A stretch of DNA of 64,000 nt from Modestobacter excelsi (GCF_005930495.1 NZ_SJEX01000007.1:47008-111007), one strand, 5' to 3'. Positions 27,368 to 37,849 are shown, numbered from the stretch's first letter. The notes: a model not told the origin generated them from the letters alone. Translations and numbers: made by a program.

Positions 27368-30230
27368 CGCGGCGGGCTCCTTCCGGGTCCACCAGGACCG
27401 ACGCGGTGACCTCCACGGGCACGAGGGACCCGGCCAGCGGGACGTGCAGGGTCTCGCCGATCCGCGACCGGCCGGCGCGGACCAGGGCCAGCGCGAAGGG
27501 ACGGCCGAGCTCGGCGCTGCGGTAGCTCGAGGTGACGTGGCCCAGCATCGGCACCGGTGGCGGCGGGAGGACGCCGTCCGGGTGGAGCTCCACGATCTGG
27601 GACCCCTCCGGCAGCACGGTGCGCCCGTCGGTGGGCAGCAGACCGACCAGCTGCTTGCGCCGCGGGTCGGTGTTGGCGGGCCGGGCGAAGGAGCGCTTGC
27701 CGATGAAGTCGGGCTTCTTCTTCGACACCGCCCAGGCCATGCCCAGGTCGTGCGGGGTGACGGTGCCGTCGGTGTCCTGGCCGATGATCGGGTAGCCCTT
27801 CTCGGCCCGGAGCACGTGCATGGTCTCCGTGCCGTAGGGCGTGATGCCGAACCGGCGCCCGGCGTCGATCAGCCTCGTCCAGACGGCGGTGGCGTACCAG
27901 GCGTTGACGTAGACCTCGTAGGCGAGCTCTCCGGAGAAGCTGATCCGGGCCAGCCGGACGGGCACCCCGTCGAGGGTCGTGTCCCGCCAGGCCATGAAGG
28001 GGAACGCCTCGTTGGCGACGTCCACGCCGGGGAACACGGCACCGATGACGTCCCGCGAGCGGGGACCGACCACCGGGAAGGTGACCCACTGCTCGGTGAC
28101 CGAGGTGCAGTGCACCCGCAGCTCCGGCCACTCCGTCTGGACCCACTCCTCCATCCAGTCCAGGACCTTCGCCGCCCCGCCGGTGGTGGTCAGGGCGAGG
28201 AAGCGGTCCTCGGCCAGGCGCAGCACGGTGCCGTCGTCGATCACCATGCCGTCGACGCCGCACATGACGCCGTAGCGCACCGAGCCGACCTCCAGGCTGC
28301 TCATCAGGTTCGTGTACACCCGGTCGAGCAGGACGGCGGCGTCGGGTCCCTGGACGTCGATCTTGCCGAGCGTGGAGCCGTCGAGGATGCCGACCGAGGA
28401 GCGGACCGCCGCGCACTCGCGCAGGACCGCGGCGTCCATGTCCTCCCCGGGCTGCGGGTAGTACCGCGGTCGCACCCACTGGCCGACGTCCTCGAAGACG
28501 GCCCCCTGCGCGACGTGCCACCCGTGGACCGCGGTGACCCGCTCCGGGTCGAAGAGCCGGCCCCGGTCCCGCCCGGCGAGCGCGGCGAAGGACACCGGTG
28601 TGTAGGGCGGCCGGAACGTGGTGGTGCCGGTCGCTCGGACCGGCACGCCGAGCAGCTCGGCGGTGATCCCCGAGGTGAGCACGCCGGAGGTCTTCCCCTG
28701 GTCGTGCGCGGTGCCGATGGTCGTGTAGCGCTTGACGTGCTCGATCGAACGGAGGCCGGCCCCGACGGCGCGGGCGATGTCGGCGACCGTCGCGTCGCGC
28801 TGCAGGTCGACGAACGAGGTGGTGCCCTCCGCACCGGAGGTGTCCGGGACCCGCCACAGGACCATCGGCGCGGCCGGCGTCCCGGACTCCGGTGCCGACG
28901 GCAGCCGGTCGTCGGCGGCCGGCTCGAGCGGCAGCGACGCCAGCGCGGCGCGGGCCACCCGTTGCCCGTCGGCCAGGCACCCGGCCAGGTCGGTCACCCC
29001 GGCGGCTGCGCCGGCGGCGGCCAGGCCGTCGACGTCGTCGCCGGGGAGGAAGGCGCCGAGCTCGTCGTCGTAGCGGAGGCGTCCCCGGGCCTGGCTGTAC
29101 AGGTGGACCGCCGGGTTCCAGCCGCCGCTCACCAGCAGCAGGTCGCACGCCACCGCGGAGCTGGGGCCGACCTGGCCCCCCGCCAGCGGGGCGACGAGCG
29201 CGTGCGTCACCCGCTCGACGCCGCGGGTGCCGGTGACCACGGACCCGGGGAGCACCGGGATGCCGGCGTCGTCGCACTCCGCACGCCGGTGCGGTGCGCC
29301 GTCCGGCCGGGCGTCGACCACCGCCTGCACCCGGACGCCGGCCCGGGACAGGTCGAGGGCGGCGTCGTAGGCGCTGTCGTTGGTGGTGAAGACGACGGCC
29401 TCCCGGCCGGGCAGCACCCCGTAGCGGTGCAGGAACGTCCGGGCCGCGCCGGCCAGCATGATCCCCGGGCGGTCGTTGTCGGCGAACACGACGGGGCGCT
29501 CGTGGGCGCCGGTGGCGACCACCACCGACCGGGCACGCAGCCGCCACACCCGCTGGCGGGACAGGTGCTCGGGTGCTGCGCCGCCGAGGTGGTCGGTGCG
29601 CCGCTCGAGCGCGAGGACGAAACCGTCGTCGTAGCTGCCGAAGGCCGTGGTGCGCTGGAGGTGCAGGACCTCCGGAGAACCGGCCAGTTCCTGCACGGCG
29701 GCCTCGACCCAGGCGGTCGCGGGGACCCCGTCGAGCTGGTCGGTGCCCGACAGCAGGGACCCGCCGGCCTCGGACTGCTCGTCCACCAGGGCGACCCTGG
29801 CCCCGGCCCGGGCCGCGGTGAGGGCAGCGGCCAGGCCGGCCGGTCCGGCTCCGATCACCAGCACGTCGACGTGGTGGTGGACGGCGTCGTACCGCGCGGA
29901 GTCGGGCACGTCGGCCAGCCGCCCCTGACCGGGCAGGCCGTGCGCAGCCAGCCCGTCGAACAGCTCGACGGTGGTCGCCAGCAGCATCGGCTCGGGGAAC
30001 GGCTCCTCGATCTGCACCAGGCCGCACGGGTCCTCGGCCCAGGCGCCCGCCACGCCGCGGGGGCGCCCGAGCTTCACGCTGGTGGCGATGGAGTGCCGCC
30101 CCGCGGCCAGCAGCGCCGAGGCCAGGGTGTCGCCGGGGTGGCCGGTCAGGACCTCCCCGTCGAAGGTGAACCCGAGGGTGGTGCTGCGGTCGATGCGCCC
30201 GCCCTCGGCGGTGCGGTAGGTGCTGGTCAC
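27360..30230 (-). CDS. soxA: heterotetrameric sarcosine oxidase alpha subunit
   Basis: 956 aa from the GTG at 30230, inside a GTGA overlap with soxD. Begins with a ferredoxin-like segment (FDGEVLTGHPGDTLASALLAAG), then a NAD-binding FAD/NAD fold (VLVIGAGPAGLAAALTAARAG), ATGAHERPVVFADND, and a C-terminal GcvT-like folate domain (CAAVRSSVGILDGSTLGKIDVQGPD, MCGVDGMVIDDG, SFSGELAYEVYV). Methylene from sarcosine is carried to THF here, forming methylene-THF for FolD/GlyA. Length and domain order are as in Corynebacterium. Confidence 0.95.
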
Positions 30231-30505
30231 GGGGTCACCGGCCGGGGCTCGTCGAGGCGGTACACGGCCTCGAAGCGGTACGTGGCCGTGTCGCGGACCG
30301 CGTTGAACCAGCGGCGGCACCCCGCGCTGTGGTTCCAGCGTTCGGCGAAGCGGCCCTTCGGGTTGGCGCGGAAGAAGACGTAGTGGGCCCACTCCTCGTC
30401 GCTGAGGTCGGCCGGGGCCGCGGGGTGGGGCACGTGGGCCTGACCGCCGTAGGAGAACTCGACCTCCTCGCGGGGGCCGCACCACGGGCATGCGATGAGC
30501 TGCAC
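30227..30505 (-). CDS. soxD: heterotetrameric sarcosine oxidase delta subunit
   Basis: 92 aa, GTG start with AGGAG upstream. The zinc site of the family is complete: Cys6 and Cys9 in CPWC, and His59 and Cys63 in NHSAGC. The rest (SDEEWAHYVFFRANPKGRFAERW) is highly conserved SoxD sequence. Lies between soxB and soxA in the standard BDAG order. Confidence 0.95.
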   Translation of the reverse strand: MQLIACPWCGPREEVEFSYGGQAHVPHPAAPADLSDEEWAHYVFFRANPKGRFAERWNHSAGCRRWFNAVRDTATYRFEAVYRLDEPRPVTP

Positions 30506-30519
30506 GAGGACTCCTGGGT

Positions 30520-31752
30520 TCAGTGGGCCACGGCGGCGGCGCCGTGCTCGTCGACGAGAGCGCCGGTGATGAAGCGCTCCAGGGTGAACGGCGCCACGAG
30601 CGGGTGCGGCTCGCCGTGGGCGATGGTGTGCGCGAGGGTCGAACCGATGCCGGGGGTCGCCTTGAAGCCGCCGGTGCCCCAGCCGCAGTTGAGCCAGACG
30701 TTCTCGTAGGGGGTGCGTCCCACGATCGGCGAGGCGTCCGGGCTGGTGTCCACGATGCCGCCCCAGGTCCGCAGCAGGTGCGCGCGGGCGAAGACCGGGA
30801 ACAGCTCCACCGCGGCGGCCATCTGGCGCTCGATGATGGAGAAGGCGCCCCGCTGGCCGTAGCCGTTGTAGGAGTCGACCCCGGCTCCCATGACCAGCTC
30901 GCCCTTGTGCGCCTGGGACACGTAGACGTGGACGGCGTTGGACATGACCACCGTGGGGTGCACCGGCTCCAGCAGCTCGGAGACCAGCGCCTGCAGCGGG
31001 TGGCTCTGCACCGGGACGGGGATGCCGAGCAGATCGGTGAGCACCGAGGTGTGCCCGGCGGCGCAGAGCGCGACGCTGCCGGTGGCGATGTCGCCACGGG
31101 TGGTGCGCACGCCGGTCACCCGGTCGCCGTCGGTGGTGAACCCGGTGACCTCGCAGTCCTGGATCAGGTCGATCCCGGCCTCGTCGGCACGACGGGCGAA
31201 GCCCCAGGCGACGTAGTCGTGCTTCGCGATGCCCGCGCGTGGCTGGTAGGTGGCCCCCAGGACCGGGTAGCGGATGTCCCCGGAGGTGTTGACGATCGGG
31301 CAGATCTTGCGGACCTCGTCCGGGTCGAGCCACTCCGCGTCGACGCCGTTGAGCTTGTTCGCCTCGACCCGGCGGACGCTGTCCCGGACGTCCTGCAGGG
31401 TGTGCGCCAGGTTCAGGACGCCGCGCTGGCTGAACAGGATCGGGTAGCCCAGGTCCTCCTCCAGCCCCTCCCACAGCTTGAGCGAGTGCTCGTAGATCCC
31501 CGAGCTCTCGTCCCACAGGTAGTTCGACCGGATGATGGTGGTGTTGCGGGCCATGTTGCCGCCGCCCAGCCACCCCTTCTCCAGCACCGCGACGTTCGTG
31601 ATGCCGTGGTCCTTCGCCAGGTAGTGGGCCGTGGCCAGGCCGTGGCCGCCACCACCCACGATCACGACGTCGTAGGAGCGCTTCGGCTCGCGGTCGTGCC
31701 ACAGGAGGTCCGGGTGCTCCGGCAGGTCCGCGCCGGGGGTGCGGGGGCTCAT
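30520..31752 (-). CDS. soxB: heterotetrameric sarcosine oxidase beta subunit
   Basis: 410 aa. DAO-type flavoprotein that oxidises sarcosine to glycine. FAD motif [32 protein letters not shown] carries the His to which FMN is covalently bound in this family; [15 protein letters not shown] is the C-terminal flavin loop. First gene of soxBDAG plus dimethylglycine oxidase. A CTGGTATATCAGT operator lies 33 bp before the ATG, identical to that of sdaA, so both are probably in one GntR regulon. Confidence 0.95.
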   Translation of the reverse strand: MSPRTPGADLPEHPDLLWHDREPKRSYDVVIVGGGGHGLATAHYLAKDHGITNVAVLEKGWLGGGNMARNTTIIRSNYLWDESSGIYEHSLKLWEGLEEDLGYPILFSQRGVLNLAHTLQDVRDSVRRVEANKLNGVDAEWLDPDEVRKICPIVNTSGDIRYPVLGATYQPRAGIAKHDYVAWGFARRADEAGIDLIQDCEVTGFTTDGDRVTGVRTTRGDIATGSVALCAAGHTSVLTDLLGIPVPVQSHPLQALVSELLEPVHPTVVMSNAVHVYVSQAHKGELVMGAGVDSYNGYGQRGAFSIIERQMAAAVELFPVFARAHLLRTWGGIVDTSPDASPIVGRTPYENVWLNCGWGTGGFKATPGIGSTLAHTIAHGEPHPLVAPFTLERFITGALVDEHGAAAVAH

Positions 31753-31784
31753 CGGGCGCTCTCCGTCGGGTTGGGTGCGGCAAA

Positions 31785-31797
31785 CTGGTATATCAGT
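31785..31797. promoter_or_regulatory. GntR-type operator CTGGTATATCAGT, copy at soxB
   Basis: Identical to 23490-23502 beside gntR/sdaA. On the soxB strand ACTGATATACCAG overlaps a possible -10 region, which would suit repression. Confidence 0.75.
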
Positions 31798-31886
31798 CGT
31801 GTAGGAGACTAGGCGGGCCCGTCGAGGCGGTCAAGGGGCGGTCGGCCGGCGGCACCCGACGCCCCTGAGGCGGCCCGACGAGCGCA

Positions 31887-31923
31887 GGCCTCCCGGCGGT
31901 GGGGGGTCCACCGCCAGGAGGCC
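31887..31923 (-). terminator. hairpin terminator after BCCT gene
   Basis: GGCCTCC-C-GGCGGTGG pairs with CCACCGCC-A-GGAGGCC (15 bp with one mismatch) and a GGGGT loop, 51 bp after the BCCT stop codon and before the soxB promoter region. Confidence 0.75.
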
Positions 31924-31974
31924 GTCGCGTCGGTCCCGTCGGATCAGCCGGCGGCGGAGGACACCGGGGAGGAG

Positions 31975-33909
31975 TCAGTCACGCGGGTCCTGCGGCCGTC
32001 CCGTGACGTGCGCCTCCCGCTCGCCGCGGACCTCGACCGGAACCCCGTCCCGCGGCCGGAGGGGCTCCTGCCCACCCACCGAGGTGACCGACGGGTCGGG
32101 GTCCCGACGCGGATCCGTGGCCGACGGCGTCGTCCGGACCGGTTCTGCCCGCACCACCTCCCCACCCGGTCCGCGCTCCACGACCAGGACGAAGTCGTCG
32201 CCGTGCCGGCTGATGCCGTCGACGACGGCCTGCTCGACCGCCACGGTCGCGTAGTTCCCGCGCAGGACCAGGGGATCGCTGCGGAGGTCCTTGACCAGGC
32301 TCACCGCCATCCCGGCCATCACCACCGCGAACGGCAGAGCGGCGATGATCGTGAGGTTCTGGAGCCCGGTGAGGGCCTCTCCCTCGTCGCCGATCAGCAA
32401 CATGATCGCCGCGACGGCTCCCATGGTCACGCCCCAGAAGATGACGACCGACCGACTGGGCTCCAGGGTGCCGCGCTGGGAGAGCGAGCCCATGACGATG
32501 GACGCTGCGTCCGCGCCGGAGACGAAGAAGATCCCCACGAGGACCATGACGAGCACGGTCGTGGCCGTGGCCAGCGGGTACTGCTCCAGGACGGCGAAGA
32601 GCTGCCCCTCCGACGAGCCCTCCCCGGCGACGTCGACACCACCGCGCTGCAGGTCGATGCCCGCGCCACCGAAGACGGCGAACCACAGCAGGCTCACCAC
32701 GCTCGGCACCAGCAGGACACCGGTGACGAACTGGCGGATGGTCCGTCCACGGCTGATCCGCGCGATGAACAGCCCGACGAACGGCGTCCAGCTGATCCAC
32801 CAGGCCCAGTAGAAGACGGTCCAGCCACGGAGCCAGGTCGCCATCGCGTCACCGCCGGTCGCCTCGGTCCGGGCGGCCATGGCCCCCAGGTCGGAGAAGT
32901 AGCTGCCGACCGCATCGGGGATCAGGTTGAGGATGAACACCGTCGGCCCGACGAGGAAGACGAACACGGCCAGCACCAGGGCCAGGACCATGTTCGTGTT
33001 CGACAGCCACTGGATCCCCTTGGCGACGCCGGAGACGGCCGAGACCACGAACGCCGCCGTCAGGACGGCGATGATGCCGACCAGCACGCCGTTGCCCACG
33101 CTGCCGGCCCAGCCGAGGATCTCCATGCCGCTGCCGATCTGCAGGGCGCCCAGACCGAGCGAGGCCGCCGAGCCGAACAGCGTGGCGAAGATCGCCAGGA
33201 CGTCGATGACCCGGCCGGCGGGCCCGGCGACCCGGCGCTCGCCGAAGAGCGGGATGAAGGCCGAGCTGATCAGCTGGCGCCGTCCCCTGCGGAAGGTGCC
33301 GTAGGCGATGGCCAGCCCGACCACGGCGTACAGCGCCCACGGGTGCAGCGTCCAGTGGAACAGCGTCGTGGCCATCGCCGTCTCGATGGCCGCCGAGGTC
33401 TCGGCCTCGTCGGTGAGCGGCGGTGGGGAGACGTAGTGGGCCAGCGGTTCCGCGACGCCGTAGAACATCAGACCGATGCCCATGCCGGCGCTGAACATCA
33501 TCGCGATCCAGGAGACGGTGCGGAACTCCGGCCGCTCACCGTCCCGGCCCAGGGGGATCCGGCCGTACCTGCTGGCCGCGAGCCAGATGACGAACACCAC
33601 GAACGCCGTGGCCAGCAGCACGAAGAACCAGCCGAGGTTGCCGGTGATCCACGCCAGGGCGGTCCCGCTGGCGGACCCCAGGCCGGTGGGGCTGAAGAAG
33701 CCCCAGGCCACGAAGCCCACGGCCATCACCGCCGCGACGGCGAAGAGCACCCGGTCCACGTCCCAGTGCCGGTCCGCCATGCAGGGCGGGGGTTCGGCGA
33801 TCGCGGGGTGCGCTCCGTGCCCGGAGCCGTCCGGAGCCCGAACGGGCTCCCCTGGCGGCGCGCCCGACGGGCGGGGGTCGGGAGCGTGCTGTTGGCTCGG
33901 ATCTCTCAT
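31975..33909 (-). CDS. BCCT-family betaine/choline/carnitine transporter
   Basis: 644 aa from the ATG at 33909 (GGGGAA upstream; an in-frame ATG at 33963 is possible). About 12 membrane segments between residues ~50 and 540, with the family signatures MGIGLMFYGVAEPLAHY and the Trp-rich FYWAWWISWTPFVGLFIARISRG. N- and C-terminal hydrophilic tails of about 45 and 100 residues lie in the cytoplasm; the C-terminal tail is charged and unlike the short BetP osmosensor. Imports quaternary amines, so it is the likely uptake system for the betaine degraded by the neighbouring genes. Confidence 0.92.
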   Translation of the reverse strand: MRDPSQQHAPDPRPSGAPPGEPVRAPDGSGHGAHPAIAEPPPCMADRHWDVDRVLFAVAAVMAVGFVAWGFFSPTGLGSASGTALAWITGNLGWFFVLLATAFVVFVIWLAASRYGRIPLGRDGERPEFRTVSWIAMMFSAGMGIGLMFYGVAEPLAHYVSPPPLTDEAETSAAIETAMATTLFHWTLHPWALYAVVGLAIAYGTFRRGRRQLISSAFIPLFGERRVAGPAGRVIDVLAIFATLFGSAASLGLGALQIGSGMEILGWAGSVGNGVLVGIIAVLTAAFVVSAVSGVAKGIQWLSNTNMVLALVLAVFVFLVGPTVFILNLIPDAVGSYFSDLGAMAARTEATGGDAMATWLRGWTVFYWAWWISWTPFVGLFIARISRGRTIRQFVTGVLLVPSVVSLLWFAVFGGAGIDLQRGGVDVAGEGSSEGQLFAVLEQYPLATATTVLVMVLVGIFFVSGADAASIVMGSLSQRGTLEPSRSVVIFWGVTMGAVAAIMLLIGDEGEALTGLQNLTIIAALPFAVVMAGMAVSLVKDLRSDPLVLRGNYATVAVEQAVVDGISRHGDDFVLVVERGPGGEVVRAEPVRTTPSATDPRRDPDPSVTSVGGQEPLRPRDGVPVEVRGEREAHVTGRPQDPRD

Positions 33910-34122
33910 GACGTTCCCCAACCTGTTGCGGATGTCGCAGTGGGTTTCGCAAGAGGGAACCACTCAAGAGGGCGGGCGACAAGGCCTCGCCGGGAGTTTC
34001 CGTACACGTGACATGGCCGAAACGTGGCCACCGGTCGGCACCGCAGCGCTGGGACACGAGGGGACTCCGCGCTACGGTCCGGCGGTGATGGCTGGTCGTC
34101 GGCCCGGAGGGAGGACCACCTG

Positions 34123-34968
34123 GTGACCGACGACACCCGGCCTGCCGTCCGGGCGGAGCTGGACTACCTGGACCCGCGGACCACCCTCGGCCGGCAGTTC
34201 ATCGCCCGCGGCGCGCGGGTCGCCACCGAGCTCGTCGAGAAGCGCCCGGTGAGCATCCGCGACGGCCGGCCGGTCCAGGACTCCTTCGCCCTCGACGTCC
34301 AGGGGTTCGTGCTCGTCGACCACCGCAGCGCGGTCACCGACTTCACCGACCCGGCCCAGCTGGAGGGCGTCTACGTCCCGGAGGTCTGCCGGTTCGTGCA
34401 AGAGCAGCTCGGCGCCGACCAGGTCCTCTCCCGCGGGTGGGAGCTGCGCCGCTCGGTCGCCCCGGCCGAGCACGGCGCCCAGCCGCCGGCCGGCGGGGTG
34501 CACGTCGACTACGCCCCCGACCACGTCCCCGGCATGGTGGCGCGGGCCTACACCCGGCACTTCCCCGACGGCCCCGGGTTCCGGCGGGCGGTCGTCACGA
34601 GCACCTGGCGGGTGTTCAGCCCGCCGCCGCAGGACTGGCCCCTGGCGTTGTGCGACTCCCGCACGACCGCCGCGGACGACGGCGCGCCGATCACCACGTA
34701 CTTCGTCGACGAGCTGCCGGCGGACCCGTTCGGACCGGTCGAGCACCTCCGGCCGGTCGGCAGCAGCTGGAAGGTCCGCTACAGCCCCGCACACGTCTGG
34801 TGGTACTTCCCCGGGATGACCCGGGACGAGGTGCTGCTGATCAAGCTGGGCGACACCGGCCGCGGTGGAGCGTGGGCAGCGCCGCACGCCGCGTTCCCGG
34901 ATCCCGCCGCGCAGGGCGCCGTGCCCCGGCACAGCATCGAGCTCCGCACCTTCGCCTACTTCTCCTGA
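34123..34968 (+). CDS. CmcJ/NvfI-family non-heme iron oxygenase
   Basis: 281 aa from the GTG at 34123, chosen for GGAGGGAGGA upstream. Resembles the CmcJ/NvfI/AsaB family of small oxygenases: SFALDVQGFVLVDHRSAVTDF, GGVHVDYAPDH (HxD), a WRVFSPPPQDWPLALCDSRT core, and AHVWWYFPGMTRDEVLLIK with a second His, ending RHSIELRTFAYF. The HxD and distal His could form an Fe(II)/2-oxoglutarate facial triad. It converges, with a 14-bp gap, on a LigM-like demethylase, so the two may act on one compound. The substrate is unknown. Confidence 0.75.
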   Translation: MTDDTRPAVRAELDYLDPRTTLGRQFIARGARVATELVEKRPVSIRDGRPVQDSFALDVQGFVLVDHRSAVTDFTDPAQLEGVYVPEVCRFVQEQLGADQVLSRGWELRRSVAPAEHGAQPPAGGVHVDYAPDHVPGMVARAYTRHFPDGPGFRRAVVTSTWRVFSPPPQDWPLALCDSRTTAADDGAPITTYFVDELPADPFGPVEHLRPVGSSWKVRYSPAHVWWYFPGMTRDEVLLIKLGDTGRGGAWAAPHAAFPDPAAQGAVPRHSIELRTFAYFS

Positions 34969-34983
34969 GGTGGGGACCGTCGG

Positions 34984-36267
34984 TCAGCGGGTGCCGAGGT
35001 CGCCCCGGCTGCGGTCCTCCTTGTACGGCGCGGGGGCCACCACGGCGCGGATCTCCTTCTGGCGCCCGCCCGGCTTGCCCCAGTGCACGACGAGCTCGGT
35101 CCCCAGCTCGCTCGCGGCGACGTCGATGGTGCTCAGCGAGATCATCTGCCGGAACCAGTAGCTGTACCCGCGCGAGGTCGCCACGCCCACCGTCGCCCCG
35201 TCCCGCGACACCCGGTCCGCCCACATGAACCCCCGCTGGTCGCGGGGCATGTCCATGTACTCGTAGTTCTCGCCCGGCCGGAACAGCGAGGCGTACACGT
35301 CCTGCACGTCCTCGGCGTCCCAGACCAGCGTCCGGAGCACCCGGCGCGGTGACGCCTTCTCGACCTCCAGGGCCTCGCGGCCGAGGAAGTCGTGGTCGAA
35401 CCTGACGTTGCGACCCCAGCCGAGCTCGACGGGGCTGCGGTAGTACTCGCTGACCCGCTGGCCGTCGTAGCTGCCGGCGATGTAGGCCGGCTGCGCGAAG
35501 TCGGGCATGGAGGACCGGAACTCGGCGAGGTAGTCGGCCAGCTCGGCGTCGAAGATGGCCGGGATGTAGTCCGTGGCGATGGTCGGGTAGCTGGCCTCCA
35601 GGTGGTTGATCGGGGTGACCCGGGCGCCGATGCGGCGGATGCCGAACGGCCTGCCCGCCTCCATCAGCAGCTGACGGATCTCCTCGCCCTCCTCACGGGG
35701 ACCCTGGAGCTCGAACCCGACCTCCCCGGACATGCCCTGGCGCAGCGCCCAGACGGGGTGCCCGCCGATCTCGATCTGCGAGATGCGCATGAACGCCGTG
35801 GTCAGCAGGACACGCGTGTCGGTGACCGCGTCGAGGACGGCGAGCGCGTTCGGTCCGGCGACCTGGAAGACGAACCAGTCCTCCTGCCGGCACTGCGCCT
35901 CGTAGTCGCCGCGGGCCAGCTGGTGGTCCAGCCAGAACCCACCCCGGCCGTGGACCACGTAGTCCTCGTCGCCGAACTTGGTGACGACGCCCTCGTGGAC
36001 GACCTTGCCGTCGCGGTTGGTGTGGATGGCGTGCTTGGACTGGCCGGTCTCCCACTGCTCGACGCTGTTGACGGAGAAGTCGGCGATCAGCCGGACGGCG
36101 TCGGGGCCGGTGAACCGGTGCTGCCAGAGGAACGACCAGTCCCCGAAGGAGCAGGTCTGCTTCCAGGACAGGCTCTCGTCCAGCCAGTCGGTGTACTCGG
36201 GGTGGCCGAACCGGCTCCACGCGTAGACCTGCGGTGGCCGCCGCATCTCCTCGACCGTGAGCTCCAT
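34984..36267 (-). CDS. LigM-like THF-dependent O-demethylase, second copy
   Basis: 427 aa from the ATG at 36267 with GGAGG upstream. GcvT superfamily: YTDWLDESLSWKQTCSFGDWSFLWQHRFTGPDAV, DFSVNSVEQW, SGEVGFELQGP, FDHDFLGREALE, SRGYSYWFRQM, ending RAVVAPAPYK. It shares the same segments with the partial gene at 1-1206 but is clearly divergent. Transfers a methyl group from an O-methyl (or other methylated) substrate to THF, giving methyl-THF for the metF-folD route. The substrate is not predictable; the neighbouring CmcJ-like oxygenase and BCCT transporter may indicate something other than vanillate. Confidence 0.78.
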   Translation of the reverse strand: MELTVEEMRRPPQVYAWSRFGHPEYTDWLDESLSWKQTCSFGDWSFLWQHRFTGPDAVRLIADFSVNSVEQWETGQSKHAIHTNRDGKVVHEGVVTKFGDEDYVVHGRGGFWLDHQLARGDYEAQCRQEDWFVFQVAGPNALAVLDAVTDTRVLLTTAFMRISQIEIGGHPVWALRQGMSGEVGFELQGPREEGEEIRQLLMEAGRPFGIRRIGARVTPINHLEASYPTIATDYIPAIFDAELADYLAEFRSSMPDFAQPAYIAGSYDGQRVSEYYRSPVELGWGRNVRFDHDFLGREALEVEKASPRRVLRTLVWDAEDVQDVYASLFRPGENYEYMDMPRDQRGFMWADRVSRDGATVGVATSRGYSYWFRQMISLSTIDVAASELGTELVVHWGKPGGRQKEIRAVVAPAPYKEDRSRGDLGTR

Positions 36268-36341
36268 CGTCCGCCCGCCTCCCGTGCGCCTGCCGCGTGG
36301 TGTCGTGCGCCTCCGGCCGGTCGCCGGCCTGGCTGACCGTC

Positions 36342-37001
36342 TCACGCGAGCGGCGTTCGAGCGCGAGCACCGTGTCCCCCGGCCCCGGGGGCTGCGGCAG
36401 CCCGGTCCGGACCGGGCCGTCGGCCGGTCTGGCGCGACGCGGTGGTCCGCAGGCCGCGGTCGACGAGGTCGATGAGCCACTCGAAGCTGTCGTCCACGTC
36501 GGCGGACCACTGGAAGCCGTGAGCCGACTGCAGGGTGGCGAAGCCGTGGAAGGAGCTCCGCAGTGCGCGCAGCGCGTGGTCCAGGTCGTGCGGGGCGAGG
36601 TCGTACCCCCGCAACACCGCCGTGAAGGCGACCAGCAACCGCGATCCCGAGACGGCGATCGGGTCGTCCGGGCCGGTCGGCTCGACGCCGATCGTGGCCG
36701 CGTACCGGCCCGGGTGGGTGAGGACGAAGTCGCGGAACGCGCGGGCCGCGGCAGCGAGCGCGTCCCGCCCTGCGCGGCCCTGCGTGGCTGCGCCCACGGC
36801 GTCGGCGGCCTCGGCGAGGGCGAGTGCGGCGATCCGCCGGTTCAGGTCCTCCTGGTTGACGACGTGCTTGTACAGCGACGGCGTCCGGACACCGACCCGC
36901 TCGGCCAGCTGGCCCATGCTGAGGGCGGCGAAGCCGACCTCGTCGGCGAGCGCTGCGCCCGCCGCGACGACCGCGGCCGGGTCGAGGCCGGCCCTAGGCA
37001 C
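36342..37001 (-). CDS. TetR/AcrR-family regulator with WHG domain
   Basis: 219 aa, GTG start overlapping the end of the hydrolase gene by 8 bases. TetR helix-turn-helix ALSMGQLAERVGVRTPSLYKHVVNQEDL, then a TetR_C WHG-type ligand domain (AFRDFVLTHPGRYAATI, LRALRSSFHGFATLQSAHGF). The C-terminal 30 residues are Arg/Pro-rich and probably disordered. Co-transcribed with the hydrolase, whose upstream region has repeat elements that may be its operator. Confidence 0.88.
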   Translation of the reverse strand: MPRAGLDPAAVVAAGAALADEVGFAALSMGQLAERVGVRTPSLYKHVVNQEDLNRRIAALALAEAADAVGAATQGRAGRDALAAAARAFRDFVLTHPGRYAATIGVEPTGPDDPIAVSGSRLLVAFTAVLRGYDLAPHDLDHALRALRSSFHGFATLQSAHGFQWSADVDDSFEWLIDLVDRGLRTTASRQTGRRPGPDRAAAAPGAGGHGARARTPLA

Positions 37002-37827
37002 GCGCGGCGTCCAGGAACGACAGCATCATGGTGACCACCTGCTCGGGGAACTGGACGTGCGGGTAGTGCCCCGCACCGGCGATCATCTCCAGTCGTCCCA
37101 GGCCGGGGGGCAGCGCGGCGACGATCGCCTCGCCCTCGGCCTGCGGCGAGGCCCAGTCGGGATCCAGGGTGCCCTGCACGACCAGCACCGGGCAGCGGAC
37201 GTTGCCCAGCTGGGCGCCGGCGTCCCCGGCGCCGGACCGGCCCATCTGCTGCTGGGCCTTCATCCGCCCGGGCTCGCGCAGCATCGCGTCGATCCGCTCC
37301 AGGCGCGCATCCCAGTCGGCCGGCTTGGGCCCGGGGTAGGCGAGGTCCAGGTACCGGTTCCACTGACCGGTGCTGCCGAACAGGCCGGTGCCGAGCAGGT
37401 GCAGCATGCCGCGGCGGAACCGGGCGACCCGCAGGTCGCCGAGCCCGACGTGCTGCGCGCGGGTGAACGGTGTCAGCTCGACCACCGCGGTGACGAGCGC
37501 CGGGGACTTCGCCGCGGCGATGGTGGCAGCGCCACCGGAGATGGAATGGCCGACCAGCACCGCCGGGCCACCCAGGTGCTCCACCAGGGCGAGGAGGTCG
37601 CCCGCGATGTCGGTGCGCGTGCAGGACGCCCAGCCCACGCTGGACTCGCCGCAGCCACGCAGGTCGACGGCGGCCACCCGGTACCCGGCGTCCACCAGTG
37701 CAGGCGCGACGAAGCGGTACGCCTCGCGGCTGTCACCCATGCCGTGCGCGAGCACGACCAGCGGCCCGGCACCGCCGGTCACCTCGTACGCGAGAGTCCC
37801 ACCATCGACGGTCAAGTGCTCGGTCAT
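36994..37827 (-). CDS. alpha/beta hydrolase
   Basis: 277 aa. Alpha/beta-hydrolase fold: LVVLAHGMGDSREAYRF oxyanion loop, VDLRGCGES, nucleophile elbow LVGHSISGGAA, acid in VVQGTLDPDW and catalytic His in AGAGHYPHVQFPEQV. Similar to haloalkane dehalogenase/epoxide hydrolase-like small hydrolases, but no dehalogenase Asp nucleophile is present: the elbow residue is Ser. Likely an esterase or lactonase, or a detoxifying enzyme switched on by the adjacent TetR protein. Substrate unknown. Confidence 0.85.
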   Translation of the reverse strand: MTEHLTVDGGTLAYEVTGGAGPLVVLAHGMGDSREAYRFVAPALVDAGYRVAAVDLRGCGESSVGWASCTRTDIAGDLLALVEHLGGPAVLVGHSISGGAATIAAAKSPALVTAVVELTPFTRAQHVGLGDLRVARFRRGMLHLLGTGLFGSTGQWNRYLDLAYPGPKPADWDARLERIDAMLREPGRMKAQQQMGRSGAGDAGAQLGNVRCPVLVVQGTLDPDWASPQAEGEAIVAALPPGLGRLEMIAGAGHYPHVQFPEQVVTMMLSFLDAARA

Positions 37828-37849
37828 GACGTCCTCCGCGGTTGGCTGA

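Noticed and set aside
34984..36267. Annotating the second GcvT-like gene as glycine cleavage T protein or DMSP demethylase DmdA
   Set aside because: No gcvH/gcvP neighbours, and the N-terminal WKQTCSFGDWSFLWQHRF pattern fits the LigM-like group better; DmdA cannot be fully excluded.
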